64,000 bases of DNA from Deltaproteobacteria bacterium. GTDB lineage: Bacteria > Myxococcota_A > Polyangia > GCA-2747355 > JADLHG01. The stretch covers positions 81,542-145,541 of the forward strand of contig JADLHG010000069.1 of NCBI GenBank assembly GCA_020848905.1, written 5' to 3'. The notes below the pieces were generated by a model that did not search any database, was not told where the DNA came from, and saw only the letters and a list, made by a program, of their open reading frames with translations. Made by a program: the position numbers and the translations under genes. Every line of letters starts with the position of its first letter. Positions within the stretch are counted from its first letter, which is position 1. Below, in pieces: positions 28,435 to 37,212 of the stretch.

Positions 28435-29901
28435 ATGGCTGCGGATCATCCGGACGGGACGAGCCCCGACATCAAACCATCCAAGCCCCGCAGCCCCCGC
28501 GGCAAGGCCAGAGGGGCCGGAGGCCCCGGTGACGGGGGAAACGGCAACGGCCGCTCGGGAGCTGCGGATGCGCTTCGCGCCGAACTAGAGGACGCACGGG
28601 CCTGCCATCGGCTGCTCGTCGCACTGGTCGGGGCCATCGATGACGCTTCGGCGGCCGACGACGCGGCCCACGCGGCGCTTGACGCGCTGCGGAGCGCCTT
28701 CGGCTGGGCCTATGGAACCTACTGGTCCCTAGAGGCCCAGGACGGCCGATTGACCCCCAAGATCGAGTCGGGCAGCGTCCACGACTCCTTCCGCCGCGCC
28801 ACGCTCTCGTCGGCCTTCCGGCTCGGCCAGGGGCTTCCCGGCCTGGCCTGGCGAGACCGCGACGTGGTCGTTGTCGAGGGCGTGTCGTCGTTGATCGGGC
28901 ACGACCGCGTTGACGCGGCGCGCGAGGCAGGCCTCCTCTCGGCCACCTGCGTGCCACTCATGCGCGGCGGCGAGGTCGTGGGGGTGCTGGAGTGCTTCAG
29001 CAGCGAGGGAGAGGCGGTCTCCGGAGCACGGCGGGAGACGCTGCGGAGCGTCGGACGCATCGTCTCCGCGTGTCTCGGGCGCTTCGAGGCCCGCGAACGG
29101 GCCGAGAGCTCCCAGGGGCGGGTCAAAGAGGCGTCGGTCAAGCTCGGAGAGGCCGCGGGACAGCTGGTCCAGGCGGCGAATCAGCTCGCGGACCGCGCCT
29201 CGCACACCTCGGCGCAGGCGAGCATGGTGGTTTCCGCGGCGGAGGAGATCCAGGGCAACCTGGCCTCCGTCGCCAGCGCGGCCGAGGAGATGAGCGCCTC
29301 GGTCCGGGAGATCGCGTCGAACGCGAGCGAGTCGGCGCGGACCTCGCGCCAGGCCAAGGAGCTGGCCACGGGGGCGAACACCACCGTGCAAGCGCTCAGC
29401 GTGAGCTCGGCTGCCATCGGTAAGGTGACGAAGGTCATCAGCACCATCGCCCAGCAGACGAATCTGCTCGCTCTCAACGCCACGATTGAAGCGGCCCGGG
29501 CGGGCGAGGCGGGCAAGGGCTTCGCCGTGGTGGCCAACGAGGTGAAAGAGCTGGCCAAGGAGACCGCCCGCGCCACGGAGGAGATCGCGCAGCAGATCGA
29601 GACCATTCAGGCCGACACGGCCAAGAGCGTCGCGGCGATCAGCGACATCGTCCGTATCATCGAGTCGATCGACGCGCACTCGTCGTCCATCGCCGCCTCG
29701 GTGGAAGAGCAAGCGGCCACGGTGGGACAGATCGCGCGCCACGCGTCCGAGGTTTCTGCGGGAGTGTCCGCCGTGGTGGACGTGATCTCGGGGGTGGCGG
29801 AGGCGGCTCGAGACTCCGAGAACCAGGCGGCCGTGGCGCAGAGCGGCGCGGTGGGGGTGGAGGAGCTGGCAGAAGGGCTCCGAGCGGCAGCACTGCAGTA
29901 G
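28435..29901 (+). CDS. Soluble GAF-domain methyl-accepting chemotaxis protein
   Basis: 488-residue cytoplasmic receptor with no membrane helix. After a Gly/Pro-rich N-terminus (1-50), residues 55-220 form a GAF-type sensor ([52 protein letters not shown]). A coiled-coil signalling domain fills the rest; the hairpin tip is [20 protein letters not shown], followed by [15 protein letters not shown], the highly conserved CheA/CheW contact region. The ligand of the GAF domain is unknown. AGGGAG precedes the ATG at 28435. It heads a cluster of CheB, CheA, CheW, CheR and CheX and is presumably its main input. The lack of a membrane anchor means it senses an internal signal. Confidence 0.93.
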   Translation: MAADHPDGTSPDIKPSKPRSPRGKARGAGGPGDGGNGNGRSGAADALRAELEDARACHRLLVALVGAIDDASAADDAAHAALDALRSAFGWAYGTYWSLEAQDGRLTPKIESGSVHDSFRRATLSSAFRLGQGLPGLAWRDRDVVVVEGVSSLIGHDRVDAAREAGLLSATCVPLMRGGEVVGVLECFSSEGEAVSGARRETLRSVGRIVSACLGRFEARERAESSQGRVKEASVKLGEAAGQLVQAANQLADRASHTSAQASMVVSAAEEIQGNLASVASAAEEMSASVREIASNASESARTSRQAKELATGANTTVQALSVSSAAIGKVTKVISTIAQQTNLLALNATIEAARAGEAGKGFAVVANEVKELAKETARATEEIAQQIETIQADTAKSVAAISDIVRIIESIDAHSSSIAASVEEQAATVGQIARHASEVSAGVSAVVDVISGVAEAARDSENQAAVAQSGAVGVEELAEGLRAAALQ

Positions 29902-29925
29902 AGGCTTCGGGGGACTTGGACGGAC

Positions 29926-31050
29926 GTGTGGCCCCAGATGCGAGGCGTGCAGCTGCGTACCGACGGGAACATCAGTGCGAGACCCCCGGGGCCGCTGCGC
30001 GTGCTCGTGGTCGACGACGACCCCGTCTACCGAAACATCGTCTCCCGCACCCTCTCCCGACTCGCGCAGGTAGAAGTAGTGGCGGGCGTCGGCACCATCG
30101 CGCAGGCCCAGGCGCGCCTCGCGCAAGGGGGGATCGACCTCGTGTCCCTGGACGTGGTCCTGCGAGACGAGTCCGGGCTCGACCTCCTGCGCTGGATCCG
30201 GCAGCACCATCCGGGGGTCCCGACGGTGCTGGTGACCGGAGGGAGCGGGACGGGGGTCACGACTTCGGTGGACGCGCTGCTCATCGGAGCGGCGGCCCTG
30301 GTCCTCAAGCCGAGCGGGGCGAGCGCGGCGCAAGAGCTCAGCACCGCGCTCGAACGCGTCGTCGACGCGGTTCGCTCGTCGCTCGTGACCAGCACCGTGG
30401 CGCCGCCGAGGGAGCGAATCGAGGTGCCGCCGCCGCGCACCGCGCACTTCGCGATGCGGCGGGAGCTCGTCGCCGTCGGGGCGTCGACCGGCGGGCCCCC
30501 TGTGCTGGTGGAGTTTCTGAAGCGGCTCCCACCAGCGTTCAGCGTACCGGTGGTGATCACCCAGCACATGCCGTCCCTGCACGTGCCGTACTTCGCGGAG
30601 CTCCTCGCCAAGCAGAGCGGGCGCCGCGTGGTGCTCGCGCGCCACAGCGACCCCGTGGAGCCAAGTACGGTCTACCTGGCCTGCGGAGGGCTGCACCTCA
30701 CCGTGGCGCGGCGCGCGAACCTCCTCGTCCTGCAGCAGGACCAGGGTCCAGAGGAGCACAACTGCCGTCCGGCGGTGGACCCGCTCTTCCGGTCGGTGGC
30801 CGCGGCCTGCGGGTCGGCGTCGGTGGCGGTGCTCATGACGGGGATGGGAACCGATGGCGCGGCGGGCGCGGTGGTGCTCCGCGCGAAGGGGGCTCCGGTG
30901 GTCGTGCAGGACCAGGCGAGCAGCGTGGTGTGGGGGATGCCGGGGGCCGCGGTAGCCGCGGGTGGCGCCGACGCGGTGGCGCCGGGGCCAGAGCTCGCGA
31001 ACTGGGTGGTGAAGTGGACCTCCGGACACAAGCAGCACGGGAAAGGATAG
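29926..31050 (+). CDS. cheB: Chemotaxis protein-glutamate methylesterase CheB
   Basis: 374-residue CheB. It removes methyl groups from receptor glutamates and deamidates glutamines. The N-terminal receiver (about 25-140) has the acidic pair VVDDDP, acceptor Asp in LVSLDVVLRDESG and Lys in LVLKPSG. The C-terminal esterase (about 180-370) carries the catalytic Ser in GASTGGP, His in TQHMPS and Asp in MGTDGAAGAVV. The start is probably GTG 29926; ATG 29938 is also possible and neither has a strong Shine-Dalgarno. It lies 24 bases after the receptor stop and seven bases before cheA, so the genes form one operon. It is controlled by phosphoryl transfer from CheA. Confidence 0.95.
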   Translation: MWPQMRGVQLRTDGNISARPPGPLRVLVVDDDPVYRNIVSRTLSRLAQVEVVAGVGTIAQAQARLAQGGIDLVSLDVVLRDESGLDLLRWIRQHHPGVPTVLVTGGSGTGVTTSVDALLIGAAALVLKPSGASAAQELSTALERVVDAVRSSLVTSTVAPPRERIEVPPPRTAHFAMRRELVAVGASTGGPPVLVEFLKRLPPAFSVPVVITQHMPSLHVPYFAELLAKQSGRRVVLARHSDPVEPSTVYLACGGLHLTVARRANLLVLQQDQGPEEHNCRPAVDPLFRSVAAACGSASVAVLMTGMGTDGAAGAVVLRAKGAPVVVQDQASSVVWGMPGAAVAAGGADAVAPGPELANWVVKWTSGHKQHGKG

Positions 31051-31057
31051 CCGGTCC

Positions 31058-33856
31058 ATGAGCGGAAGCGGCGACGGCAAGAGCAACCTCCCCGAGCGCG
31101 ACCCGGAGACCCTCGAGCTCTTCGTGGAGGAATCGCTCGAGGCGCTGACGCGGGTGGAGAAGCTCCTCCTTGCGGCCGAAGGGGGACAGGCCCCGACGAA
31201 CCTGATGGCCAGCCTCTTTCGCGACATCCACACCATCAAGGGCACGTCCGGCTTTCTTGCGCTCACGCGCATCCTCTCGCTTTCGCACGTGGCGGAGGAT
31301 CTCCTGTCGCGGCTCCGCGACGAGGAGCTCGAGCCGCGGCCGGCGCACTTCAGCTTGCTCATGTCCGTCTCCGACGTCCTCCGGCGCATGATCGAGCGCG
31401 TGAAGGCCACGGGCGACGAGGGCGACGAGGACGTCGAGCCGCTGGTGGAGAAGCTGAAGGCCACGCTGAAGGAGGGTGGCGCGGCTATCGCGCCCGGCGG
31501 CGTGGGTGGGACGCCCGCGTTCCAGGAGGGCGAGTTCGAGGCGCCACAAGTGCCGAAGCTGGGCGAGGTGCTGGCGACCCGGCACGGCGTGACGCCGGAG
31601 CAGCTCGAGAGCGCGCTCGCGGCGCAGCGAGAGCTCCAGGCGGCGGTGCCCAAGCTGGGCGAGCTCCTCGTCGCGCAGCACGTGGTGACTCCGGCCCAGC
31701 TCGATCAGGCGCTCGAGCAGCAGCAGAGCGCCCGCCAGGAGGCCGAGCGCGCCAAGGCCGAGTCGAGCGACGGCACGGTGCGCGTGAACGTGGCGGTGCT
31801 CGATCGGTTGATGAACCTGATCGGGGAGCTCGTGCTCGCGCGCAACCAGATGGTGCAGATCGTGCGCGCGGTGCGCGACACCAACTCCCACGCGCAGGCC
31901 GCCTGTCACCGGCTGAGCCTCGTGACCTCGGACCTGCAGGAGCAGGTGATGAAGACCCGCATGCAGCCGGTAGCGCGGGTCTTCGAGCGCATCCCGCGCA
32001 TGGTGCGCGACCTCTGCCAGCAGACGGGCAAGCAGGTCACGACCCAGGTTGAGGGGACGGCCACCGAGATCGACAAGGCGCTCGTCGAGGCGATCCGCGA
32101 CCCGGTGATGCACATCGTGCGGAACGCTATCGACCACGGTATCGAGGTCCCCGAGCGGCGCCTCGCCGCGGGCAAGGCCCCGGGTGGACGCCTCTGCGTG
32201 CGCGCCTCCCACGAGGGGGGGATGGTGACCATCGAGGTCGAGGACGATGGCCGCGGGATGGACGCGAAGGCGCTCCGAGCCCACGCGGTCCGCAAGGGGC
32301 TCCTGCGCGCGGCGGAGGCGGATCAACTGAGCGAGCGGGAGGCGCTCGAGCTGATCTTTCGCCCCGGGTTTTCGACCGCGGAGAAGGTCACCGACATCTC
32401 CGGCCGCGGCGTGGGCATGGATGTGGTGCGCACGCACGTCGAGCGGGCGGGCGGGCAGGTCGAGCTGGAATCCGTCCTCGGCAAGGGGTCGGTCATCCGG
32501 CTCAAGATGCCGCTGACGCTAGCCATCATCCCCGCCCTCCTGGTCAAGACCGGGGGCCAGCGCTTCGCCATCCCCCAGGTGAACCTGCTCGAGCTCGTCT
32601 ATCTGAACGAGGAGCAGGCGCGCGCGAGGATCGAGACCGTCCGCGGCGCGCCGATCTACCGCCTCCGCGGAGAGATCCTGCCCCTGGTCGACCTCTCGGA
32701 GGTCCTGCGCCTCGGCCCGGGGGGCCTGCGCGCGGCGGTCGGCGGGGTGAACGTGGTCGTGGTGGCCGTGGGGAGCCGGCGCTACGGCCTGGTGGTCTCC
32801 GAGATCCACGACACCGAGGAGATCGTGATCAAGCCGCTCCACGGGCAGCTCAAGCGGCTGACCTGCTACTCGGGGGCGACGGTGCTCGGGGACGGCGGCG
32901 TGGCGCTGATCCTCGAGGTGGCCGGGATCGCCGGCATGGCGGGGATCGACCTCTCGACGCAGAAGCGTGCGGCGACTGCGGCGCAGGCGAACGCCAAGCG
33001 TCAGGCCGCGGCGCGGCAACCGTACATCGTCTTCTCCGCGGGGGAGGGGACGCCCTGCGCGGTGCCGCTGGCCATGGTGGCCCGCCTCGAGCATCTGCCC
33101 GCCAGCAGCTTCGAGCGCGTGGGCGGTAGCGAAGTGGTGCAGTACCGCCAGACGATCATGCCCATCATGCGCCCCGAGGCGCTGCTCCCCATCGGGCAGA
33201 GCATCGAGCCGGCCGGTCCCGAGCAACCGCTCATCGTCTTCGACTTCGGCCAGATGGTGGGGATGGCCGTGAACCGTATCGTGGACATCGTGGAGCTCGA
33301 GCTGGACGACGAAGTAGGCCGCGACGCGACCCCGTTTACCCTCGGGCGGGTGGTGGTCTTCGGTCGCACGACGCTCCTGCTCGACGTCTTCCGGCTCGCG
33401 CGCGAGCTCGTCCCCACCTTCGTCGAGGAGCGGCGTGGGAACTCAGCCGCGAGGCCGCAGCGGATCCTCGTGGTGGACGATTCGAACGCCATGCGCGCCG
33501 CCCTCACCGGGTATCTGCGCGCCACGGGGCTCGAGGTGGTGGACGTCGGGAGCGGCGAGGCGGCCCTGAAGGCCCTGCGGGCGCAGCAAGACCACCGCTT
33601 CGACGCGGTGGTCACGGACCTGGAGATGCCGGGGGTCGACGGCTACACGGTGCTCGCCTCGGCGCACAAGGAACATCCCACGCTGCCGGTCTTCGTCTGG
33701 ACCAGGCACGACGACCCGGCGATGGAGCGGCGCGTGATGTCCGCAGGAGCCCGGGCTTGCGTCCATAAGCTCCGGCGGGAGGAACTCCTCGAAGCGTTCG
33801 AGGCCCATGGGATTACCGCACCGCGCAAGCGCGCGTCCGACCTGGGGAGGTTCTAG
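31058..33856 (+). CDS. cheA: Hybrid chemotaxis histidine kinase CheA with two CheW-like domains and receiver
   Basis: 932-residue CheA. Hpt domain (about 12-120) with phospho-accepting His58 in FRDIHTIKGTSGF. Residues 160-235 hold two copies of a helix-pair motif (LGEVLATRHGVTPEQLESAL and LGELLVAQHVVTPAQLDQAL), like the T2SSE N-terminal fold, in place of the usual P2 domain. Then come the dimerisation helices (NVAVLDRLMNLIGELVLARN) and the HATPase domain with NAIDHGIE, DDGRGMD and GRGVGMDVV. A CheW-like domain (about 485-620) is followed by a second one (about 650-785). A C-terminal receiver has acceptor Asp854 in VVTDLEMPGVDG; it may act as a phosphate sink or feedback element. The stop is directly followed by the cheW start. 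Confidence 0.95.
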   Translation: MSGSGDGKSNLPERDPETLELFVEESLEALTRVEKLLLAAEGGQAPTNLMASLFRDIHTIKGTSGFLALTRILSLSHVAEDLLSRLRDEELEPRPAHFSLLMSVSDVLRRMIERVKATGDEGDEDVEPLVEKLKATLKEGGAAIAPGGVGGTPAFQEGEFEAPQVPKLGEVLATRHGVTPEQLESALAAQRELQAAVPKLGELLVAQHVVTPAQLDQALEQQQSARQEAERAKAESSDGTVRVNVAVLDRLMNLIGELVLARNQMVQIVRAVRDTNSHAQAACHRLSLVTSDLQEQVMKTRMQPVARVFERIPRMVRDLCQQTGKQVTTQVEGTATEIDKALVEAIRDPVMHIVRNAIDHGIEVPERRLAAGKAPGGRLCVRASHEGGMVTIEVEDDGRGMDAKALRAHAVRKGLLRAAEADQLSEREALELIFRPGFSTAEKVTDISGRGVGMDVVRTHVERAGGQVELESVLGKGSVIRLKMPLTLAIIPALLVKTGGQRFAIPQVNLLELVYLNEEQARARIETVRGAPIYRLRGEILPLVDLSEVLRLGPGGLRAAVGGVNVVVVAVGSRRYGLVVSEIHDTEEIVIKPLHGQLKRLTCYSGATVLGDGGVALILEVAGIAGMAGIDLSTQKRAATAAQANAKRQAAARQPYIVFSAGEGTPCAVPLAMVARLEHLPASSFERVGGSEVVQYRQTIMPIMRPEALLPIGQSIEPAGPEQPLIVFDFGQMVGMAVNRIVDIVELELDDEVGRDATPFTLGRVVVFGRTTLLLDVFRLARELVPTFVEERRGNSAARPQRILVVDDSNAMRAALTGYLRATGLEVVDVGSGEAALKALRAQQDHRFDAVVTDLEMPGVDGYTVLASAHKEHPTLPVFVWTRHDDPAMERRVMSAGARACVHKLRREELLEAFEAHGITAPRKRASDLGRF

Positions 33857-34345
33857 ATGTCGTCCAGCCTGTACGAACAGCTAGCCCGCTCCGAGGCGGG
33901 GAAGTGGGCGACCTTCTACCTGGCCGGCGAGCTCTTCGCCCTGCCCGTCGAGGACGTGCAGGAGGTGCTGATGCCGCAGCCCCTCACGCCGGTGCCGCTG
34001 GCTCCCGAGCACATCGTGGGCCTGCTGAACCTGCGCGGCCAGATCATGACCGCCATCGACCTGCGGCGACGACTCCACTTCCCCGAGAGGGGCGAGGAGA
34101 GCGCCAGGAGCCTGCTCGTGATCAAGGCCCACGACCGGCTGATCAGCGTGGTGGTGGATGAGATCGGGGACGTCCTGGACCTGCCGGAGGAGCGCTGGCA
34201 GCCTCCGCCCGAGACGCTCGGCGCGCAGCACCGTTCGTTCGTTTTCGGCATGTGCCCCATAGAGCAGCAGATGGTCCTCGGCCTGCAGGTGGAGTCCATC
34301 AGCGGCGACGAGGACCGACCCCATCGAGGAGGACTCGCAGGATGA
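33857..34345 (+). CDS. cheW: Chemotaxis coupling protein CheW
   Basis: 162-residue CheW that links the receptor to CheA. The fold shows TFYLAGELFALPVEDVQEVL, then LLNLRGQIMTAIDLRRRL, the conserved coupling core, and LISVVVDEIGDVLDL. The ATG follows the cheA stop with no gap, and the stop overlaps the next start by four bases, so it sits in the core operon. No membrane segment or extra domain is present. Length is close to typical CheW proteins. Confidence 0.95.
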   Translation: MSSSLYEQLARSEAGKWATFYLAGELFALPVEDVQEVLMPQPLTPVPLAPEHIVGLLNLRGQIMTAIDLRRRLHFPERGEESARSLLVIKAHDRLISVVVDEIGDVLDLPEERWQPPPETLGAQHRSFVFGMCPIEQQMVLGLQVESISGDEDRPHRGGLAG

Positions 34346-34707
34346 TGGCGCTCATCGTGGACGACTCGGCCGCCATGCGGCGCATTCAGCAGAAGGCGCT
34401 GGAGTCGCTCGGGTGGCAAGTGAAGGCGGCGAGCAGCGGTGAGGAGGCGCTCGCCGCGCTCGAGGGCCTGCCGGAGTGCGTGCTCCTGCTCACCGACTGG
34501 CACATGCCCGGGATGGACGGGCTCCAGCTCGTGTCGGCGGTGCGCAAGGACCCGCGCTACAGCAAGCTGCGCATCGTGATGGTCACCTCCGACGCGGTGC
34601 TCGACTCGGTCGAGGCGGCGCTCTCGGCTGGAGCGAACGACTTCCTGATGAAGCCCTTCACGACCGAGGTACTGGCCGAGCGCGTGGCCGAGGTAATGCG
34701 TGGCTAG
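34342..34707 (+). CDS. Single-domain response regulator (CheY-like)
   Basis: 121-residue receiver. The acidic pair is in LIVDDSAAM, the acceptor Asp in LLTDWHMPGMDG, Thr in VMVTSDAVLDS and Lys in DFLMKPFTT. The sequence is close to CheY in length and composition and it is the likely output of this CheA; CheX, encoded two genes on, would dephosphorylate it. The ATG at 34342 overlaps the cheW stop, and a second Met follows immediately. The gene overlaps the start of cheR by eight bases. Confidence 0.93.
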   Translation: MMALIVDDSAAMRRIQQKALESLGWQVKAASSGEEALAALEGLPECVLLLTDWHMPGMDGLQLVSAVRKDPRYSKLRIVMVTSDAVLDSVEAALSAGANDFLMKPFTTEVLAERVAEVMRG

Positions 34708-35518
34708 TTCGAGCTCGGACCACAAAGAGAGCTGGGCCGCGGTGCGCGAGTTCATGCAGCGCACCTGCGGCGTCGTGATGGCCGAGGAGCAGAAGTACCT
34801 CCTCGAGGCGCGGCTGCAGCCGGTGGTCAAACGTTTCCAGCTCCGCTCCATCACGGAGGCGGTGCAGGTGGCGCGCACGGGGCCGCAGGCCTCGGCGGTC
34901 ACGGCGGCGGTGATCGACGCCATGACCACGCACGAGACCTTCTTCTTCCGCGACGACGCCTTCTGGCGGACGCTCCACGAGGCGGTGCTCCCCAGGTTGA
35001 ACGCTGCGCTCGGGGGCACCCGGCGGCTGCGGGTCTGGTCGGCGGCCTGCTCGACGGGGCAGGAGGTCTACTCGCTGGCCATGCTGCTCGCCGAGGGCTG
35101 GCCCGCGCTCGCCGAGCGCACCGAGCTCGTCGGCACCGACGTCTCCGAGTTGGCGGTCGCGAAGGCTCGCGAGGGGGTCTACAACAGCATCGAAGTGAAC
35201 CGCGGGCTCGGTGCGGCGCGGCTGGTGAAGCACTTCGAGGGCGCCGAGGGGGGCTTCCGGGTCAAGGAGGCGCTCCGCAAGCGCGTGAGCTGGCAGGTGC
35301 ACAACCTGCTCCAGCCGGGGCTCGATCCGGTGGGTTGCGACCTGGTGCTCTGTCGCAACGTCCTCATTTACTTCAACGAAGAGGATCGCAAGAAGGTGCT
35401 CCGGCGGCTACGATGTGCCGCCCACCCGATGGGTTTCATCGGCGTGGGGAGCACCGAATTGATCAAGGGTCGCCAGCTCGCTGCTGGCTGGTACGCTAAC
35501 TCCGAGCTGGGGGAGTGA
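34700..35518 (+). CDS. cheR: Chemotaxis protein methyltransferase CheR
   Basis: 272-residue SAM-dependent methyltransferase that methylates receptor glutamates. The small N-terminal helical domain (1-75) is followed by the catalytic Rossmann domain with THETFFFRDDAFW, ACSTGQEVYSLAM (SAM site), VGTDVSELAVAKAREG and LCRNVLIYFNEEDR. The start is GTG at 34700 inside the end of the receiver gene; AGGTAATGC lies just upstream. No TPR extension is present, so it is the simple CheR form. It works against CheB on the soluble receptor at 28435. Confidence 0.95.
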   Translation: MASSSSDHKESWAAVREFMQRTCGVVMAEEQKYLLEARLQPVVKRFQLRSITEAVQVARTGPQASAVTAAVIDAMTTHETFFFRDDAFWRTLHEAVLPRLNAALGGTRRLRVWSAACSTGQEVYSLAMLLAEGWPALAERTELVGTDVSELAVAKAREGVYNSIEVNRGLGAARLVKHFEGAEGGFRVKEALRKRVSWQVHNLLQPGLDPVGCDLVLCRNVLIYFNEEDRKKVLRRLRCAAHPMGFIGVGSTELIKGRQLAAGWYANSELGE

Positions 35519-35522
35519 GAGC

Positions 35523-35999
35523 ATGAACGATCTGCCAAATGCCGCGACGCTGGCCACGCTGGTCACCAACGTCACGAAGACGATGTTCGGGATGTCTTTC
35601 TCGCTGGCCGAGGAGAACAGCGGCGGCGTGTCGCCCCTGCAGGCGTTGCCCCCCTGGCGCACCGTGGTCCTCCTCATCCGCGGCGGGCGGCCGATCACCG
35701 TGGCCATCGCCTCCGACGAGCGCGGGGGCAAGACGCTCGGGGGGGCGATGTTCTCCTGCGCACCCGACGACGTGGACACCGAGATGGTGGATGACTCGCT
35801 GCGCGAGCTCGTGAACATCGTGGCCGGTCAGGTGAAGAGCGCCATGGGGCTCGATCAGACGCTCGGGCTGCCCAAGGTGCTCGAGCTCGAGGAGGCGACG
35901 GAGCCGGCCGGGGCGCTCACCTGGCGCGGGGCGACCCTGAGGAACCAGGAAAAAGAGGTCAAGGTCTGGGTGGCGATCACCGAGGCCGTGGTCCAGTAA
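35523..35999 (+). CDS. Chemotaxis phosphatase CheX-like protein
   Basis: 158-residue protein that would dephosphorylate CheY-P. The phosphatase signature ExxN is present as E95-L-V-N98 in DSLRELVNIVAGQVKSAMG. Flanking strands (VVLLIRGGRPITVAIAS, AMFSCAPDDVD) match CheX/CheC-type alpha-beta folds; one ExxN motif favours CheX. GGGGAG precedes the ATG, and the gene lies four bases after cheR. No CheZ or CheD is seen in the cluster. Confidence 0.85.
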   Translation: MNDLPNAATLATLVTNVTKTMFGMSFSLAEENSGGVSPLQALPPWRTVVLLIRGGRPITVAIASDERGGKTLGGAMFSCAPDDVDTEMVDDSLRELVNIVAGQVKSAMGLDQTLGLPKVLELEEATEPAGALTWRGATLRNQEKEVKVWVAITEAVVQ

Positions 36000-36027
36000 T
36001 CGACGACGAAGGGGACACAGAGGAACC

Positions 36028-37182
36028 ATGACGCGCGTACTGACGGTGGATGACAGTCGAGCCATTCGCAGCATCGTCTCCAAGCAGGTGGCGGGGATGG
36101 GGCTCGAGGTGGACGAGGCCGAGCACGGCGTGGAGGGGCTGGAGAAGCTCGTCGCCGGCGGAGTGGACCTCGTCGTGCTGGACGTGACGATGCCCGAGCT
36201 GGACGGCCCGGGGATGCTCCGGGCCATGCGCGAGCGGGGGGACAAGACGCCGGTGCTCATGCTCACCTCGGAGTCCAAGCGCTCGATCATCGCGGACTGC
36301 ATGAAGCTCGGCATCGAGGACTACATCGTCAAGCCCTTCAAGCCCGAGGAGCTGACCCTGAAGATCTCGCGGGTGCTGAACCTGCAGGCCCCGAAGGCGG
36401 GCTCGGGGGGGGTAAACCCCGCGGCGGCGCCGGCGGCCCCAGCGGTCGAGGAAGGTGCGGAGGCGGCGGGACGGCAGTTCATGGACGTACTGCTCGTCGA
36501 CGATATGGAGAACGTGCACAAGAAGCTGCGCTCGCTCCTGCCGGCGCACATCACCATGCAGGGGTGCCCCGGGGCCCAGGCGGCCCTCACCGCCGTCCGG
36601 CAGCGCATCTTCCGCGTGGTGCTGATCGACACCGACATCCCCGACGTGAACAGCGTGGCGCTGATGGGGCAGCTTCGCATGCTCCAGCCCCACGCGGCGT
36701 TCGTGGCGCTGAGCCTGCGCAGCACGAATCCCGTGGACCAGGAGGTGCGCAAGCAAGGCTTCGACGACCTGCTCTACAAGCCCTTCGACCCGACGAACCT
36801 CGAGGACTTCCTGCTGCGCTACTTCGACAAGCAGGAGCTGCTGAGCGTCGAGGACAACCTGCTCAAGGTGGGGGGCTTCACCGGGCGCGCGGAGCACCAG
36901 GAGCGGTACTTCCGACGGATCAAGGAGTCGCTCCTCGAGGGGCTCGATAAGGTGGCGGCGGCCTGCTACGAGGACGCCATCGTGGATCTCACCCAGGTAC
37001 CGACGCGCAACGATCAGGTGGTGCGGCTCGTCATCGACCTCGAGAAGCAGGCGGGGCGCGCGGGTCTCACGCTCCGGCTCGTGGGGACCCCGGAGACGGC
37101 GGCCGTGCTGCGGCAGATCGCCGATACGGGCGGGATCCCGTACTATGCTTCCGTGAGCGAGGCGCGTGCGGCGGCGGCGTAA
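36028..37182 (+). CDS. Double-receiver protein with C-terminal STAS-like domain
   Basis: 384-residue protein. The first receiver (1-120) has VDDSR, acceptor Asp52 in VVLDVTMPELDG and Lys in YIVKPFKPEE. After a Pro/Ala-rich linker (about 128-150), a second receiver (about 155-270) has VDDMENVHKKL and an Asp in VVLIDTDIPD, with Lys in LLYKPFDPTN. The C-terminal 95 residues (EDAIVDLTQVPTRNDQVVR, GLTLRLVGTPETAAVLRQI) resemble a STAS anti-sigma antagonist fold. This REC-REC-STAS order is unusual and may join CheA output to a partner-switching pathway. AGAGGAA precedes the ATG. It lies 28 bases after cheX and 30 before the HDOD gene. STAS call is by eye and moderate. Confidence 0.82.
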   Translation: MTRVLTVDDSRAIRSIVSKQVAGMGLEVDEAEHGVEGLEKLVAGGVDLVVLDVTMPELDGPGMLRAMRERGDKTPVLMLTSESKRSIIADCMKLGIEDYIVKPFKPEELTLKISRVLNLQAPKAGSGGVNPAAAPAAPAVEEGAEAAGRQFMDVLLVDDMENVHKKLRSLLPAHITMQGCPGAQAALTAVRQRIFRVVLIDTDIPDVNSVALMGQLRMLQPHAAFVALSLRSTNPVDQEVRKQGFDDLLYKPFDPTNLEDFLLRYFDKQELLSVEDNLLKVGGFTGRAEHQERYFRRIKESLLEGLDKVAAACYEDAIVDLTQVPTRNDQVVRLVIDLEKQAGRAGLTLRLVGTPETAAVLRQIADTGGIPYYASVSEARAAAA

Positions 37183-37212
37183 CGGCGGAAGAAGCGGCAC
37201 GGAGAGAGCACC

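Noticed and set aside
28729..31653. 974-codon open frame on the minus strand over the chemosensory genes
   Set aside because: It is a shadow of the real genes caused by high GC; its translation is Arg/His/Ala-rich with no domain and lies opposite well-supported cheB and cheA.
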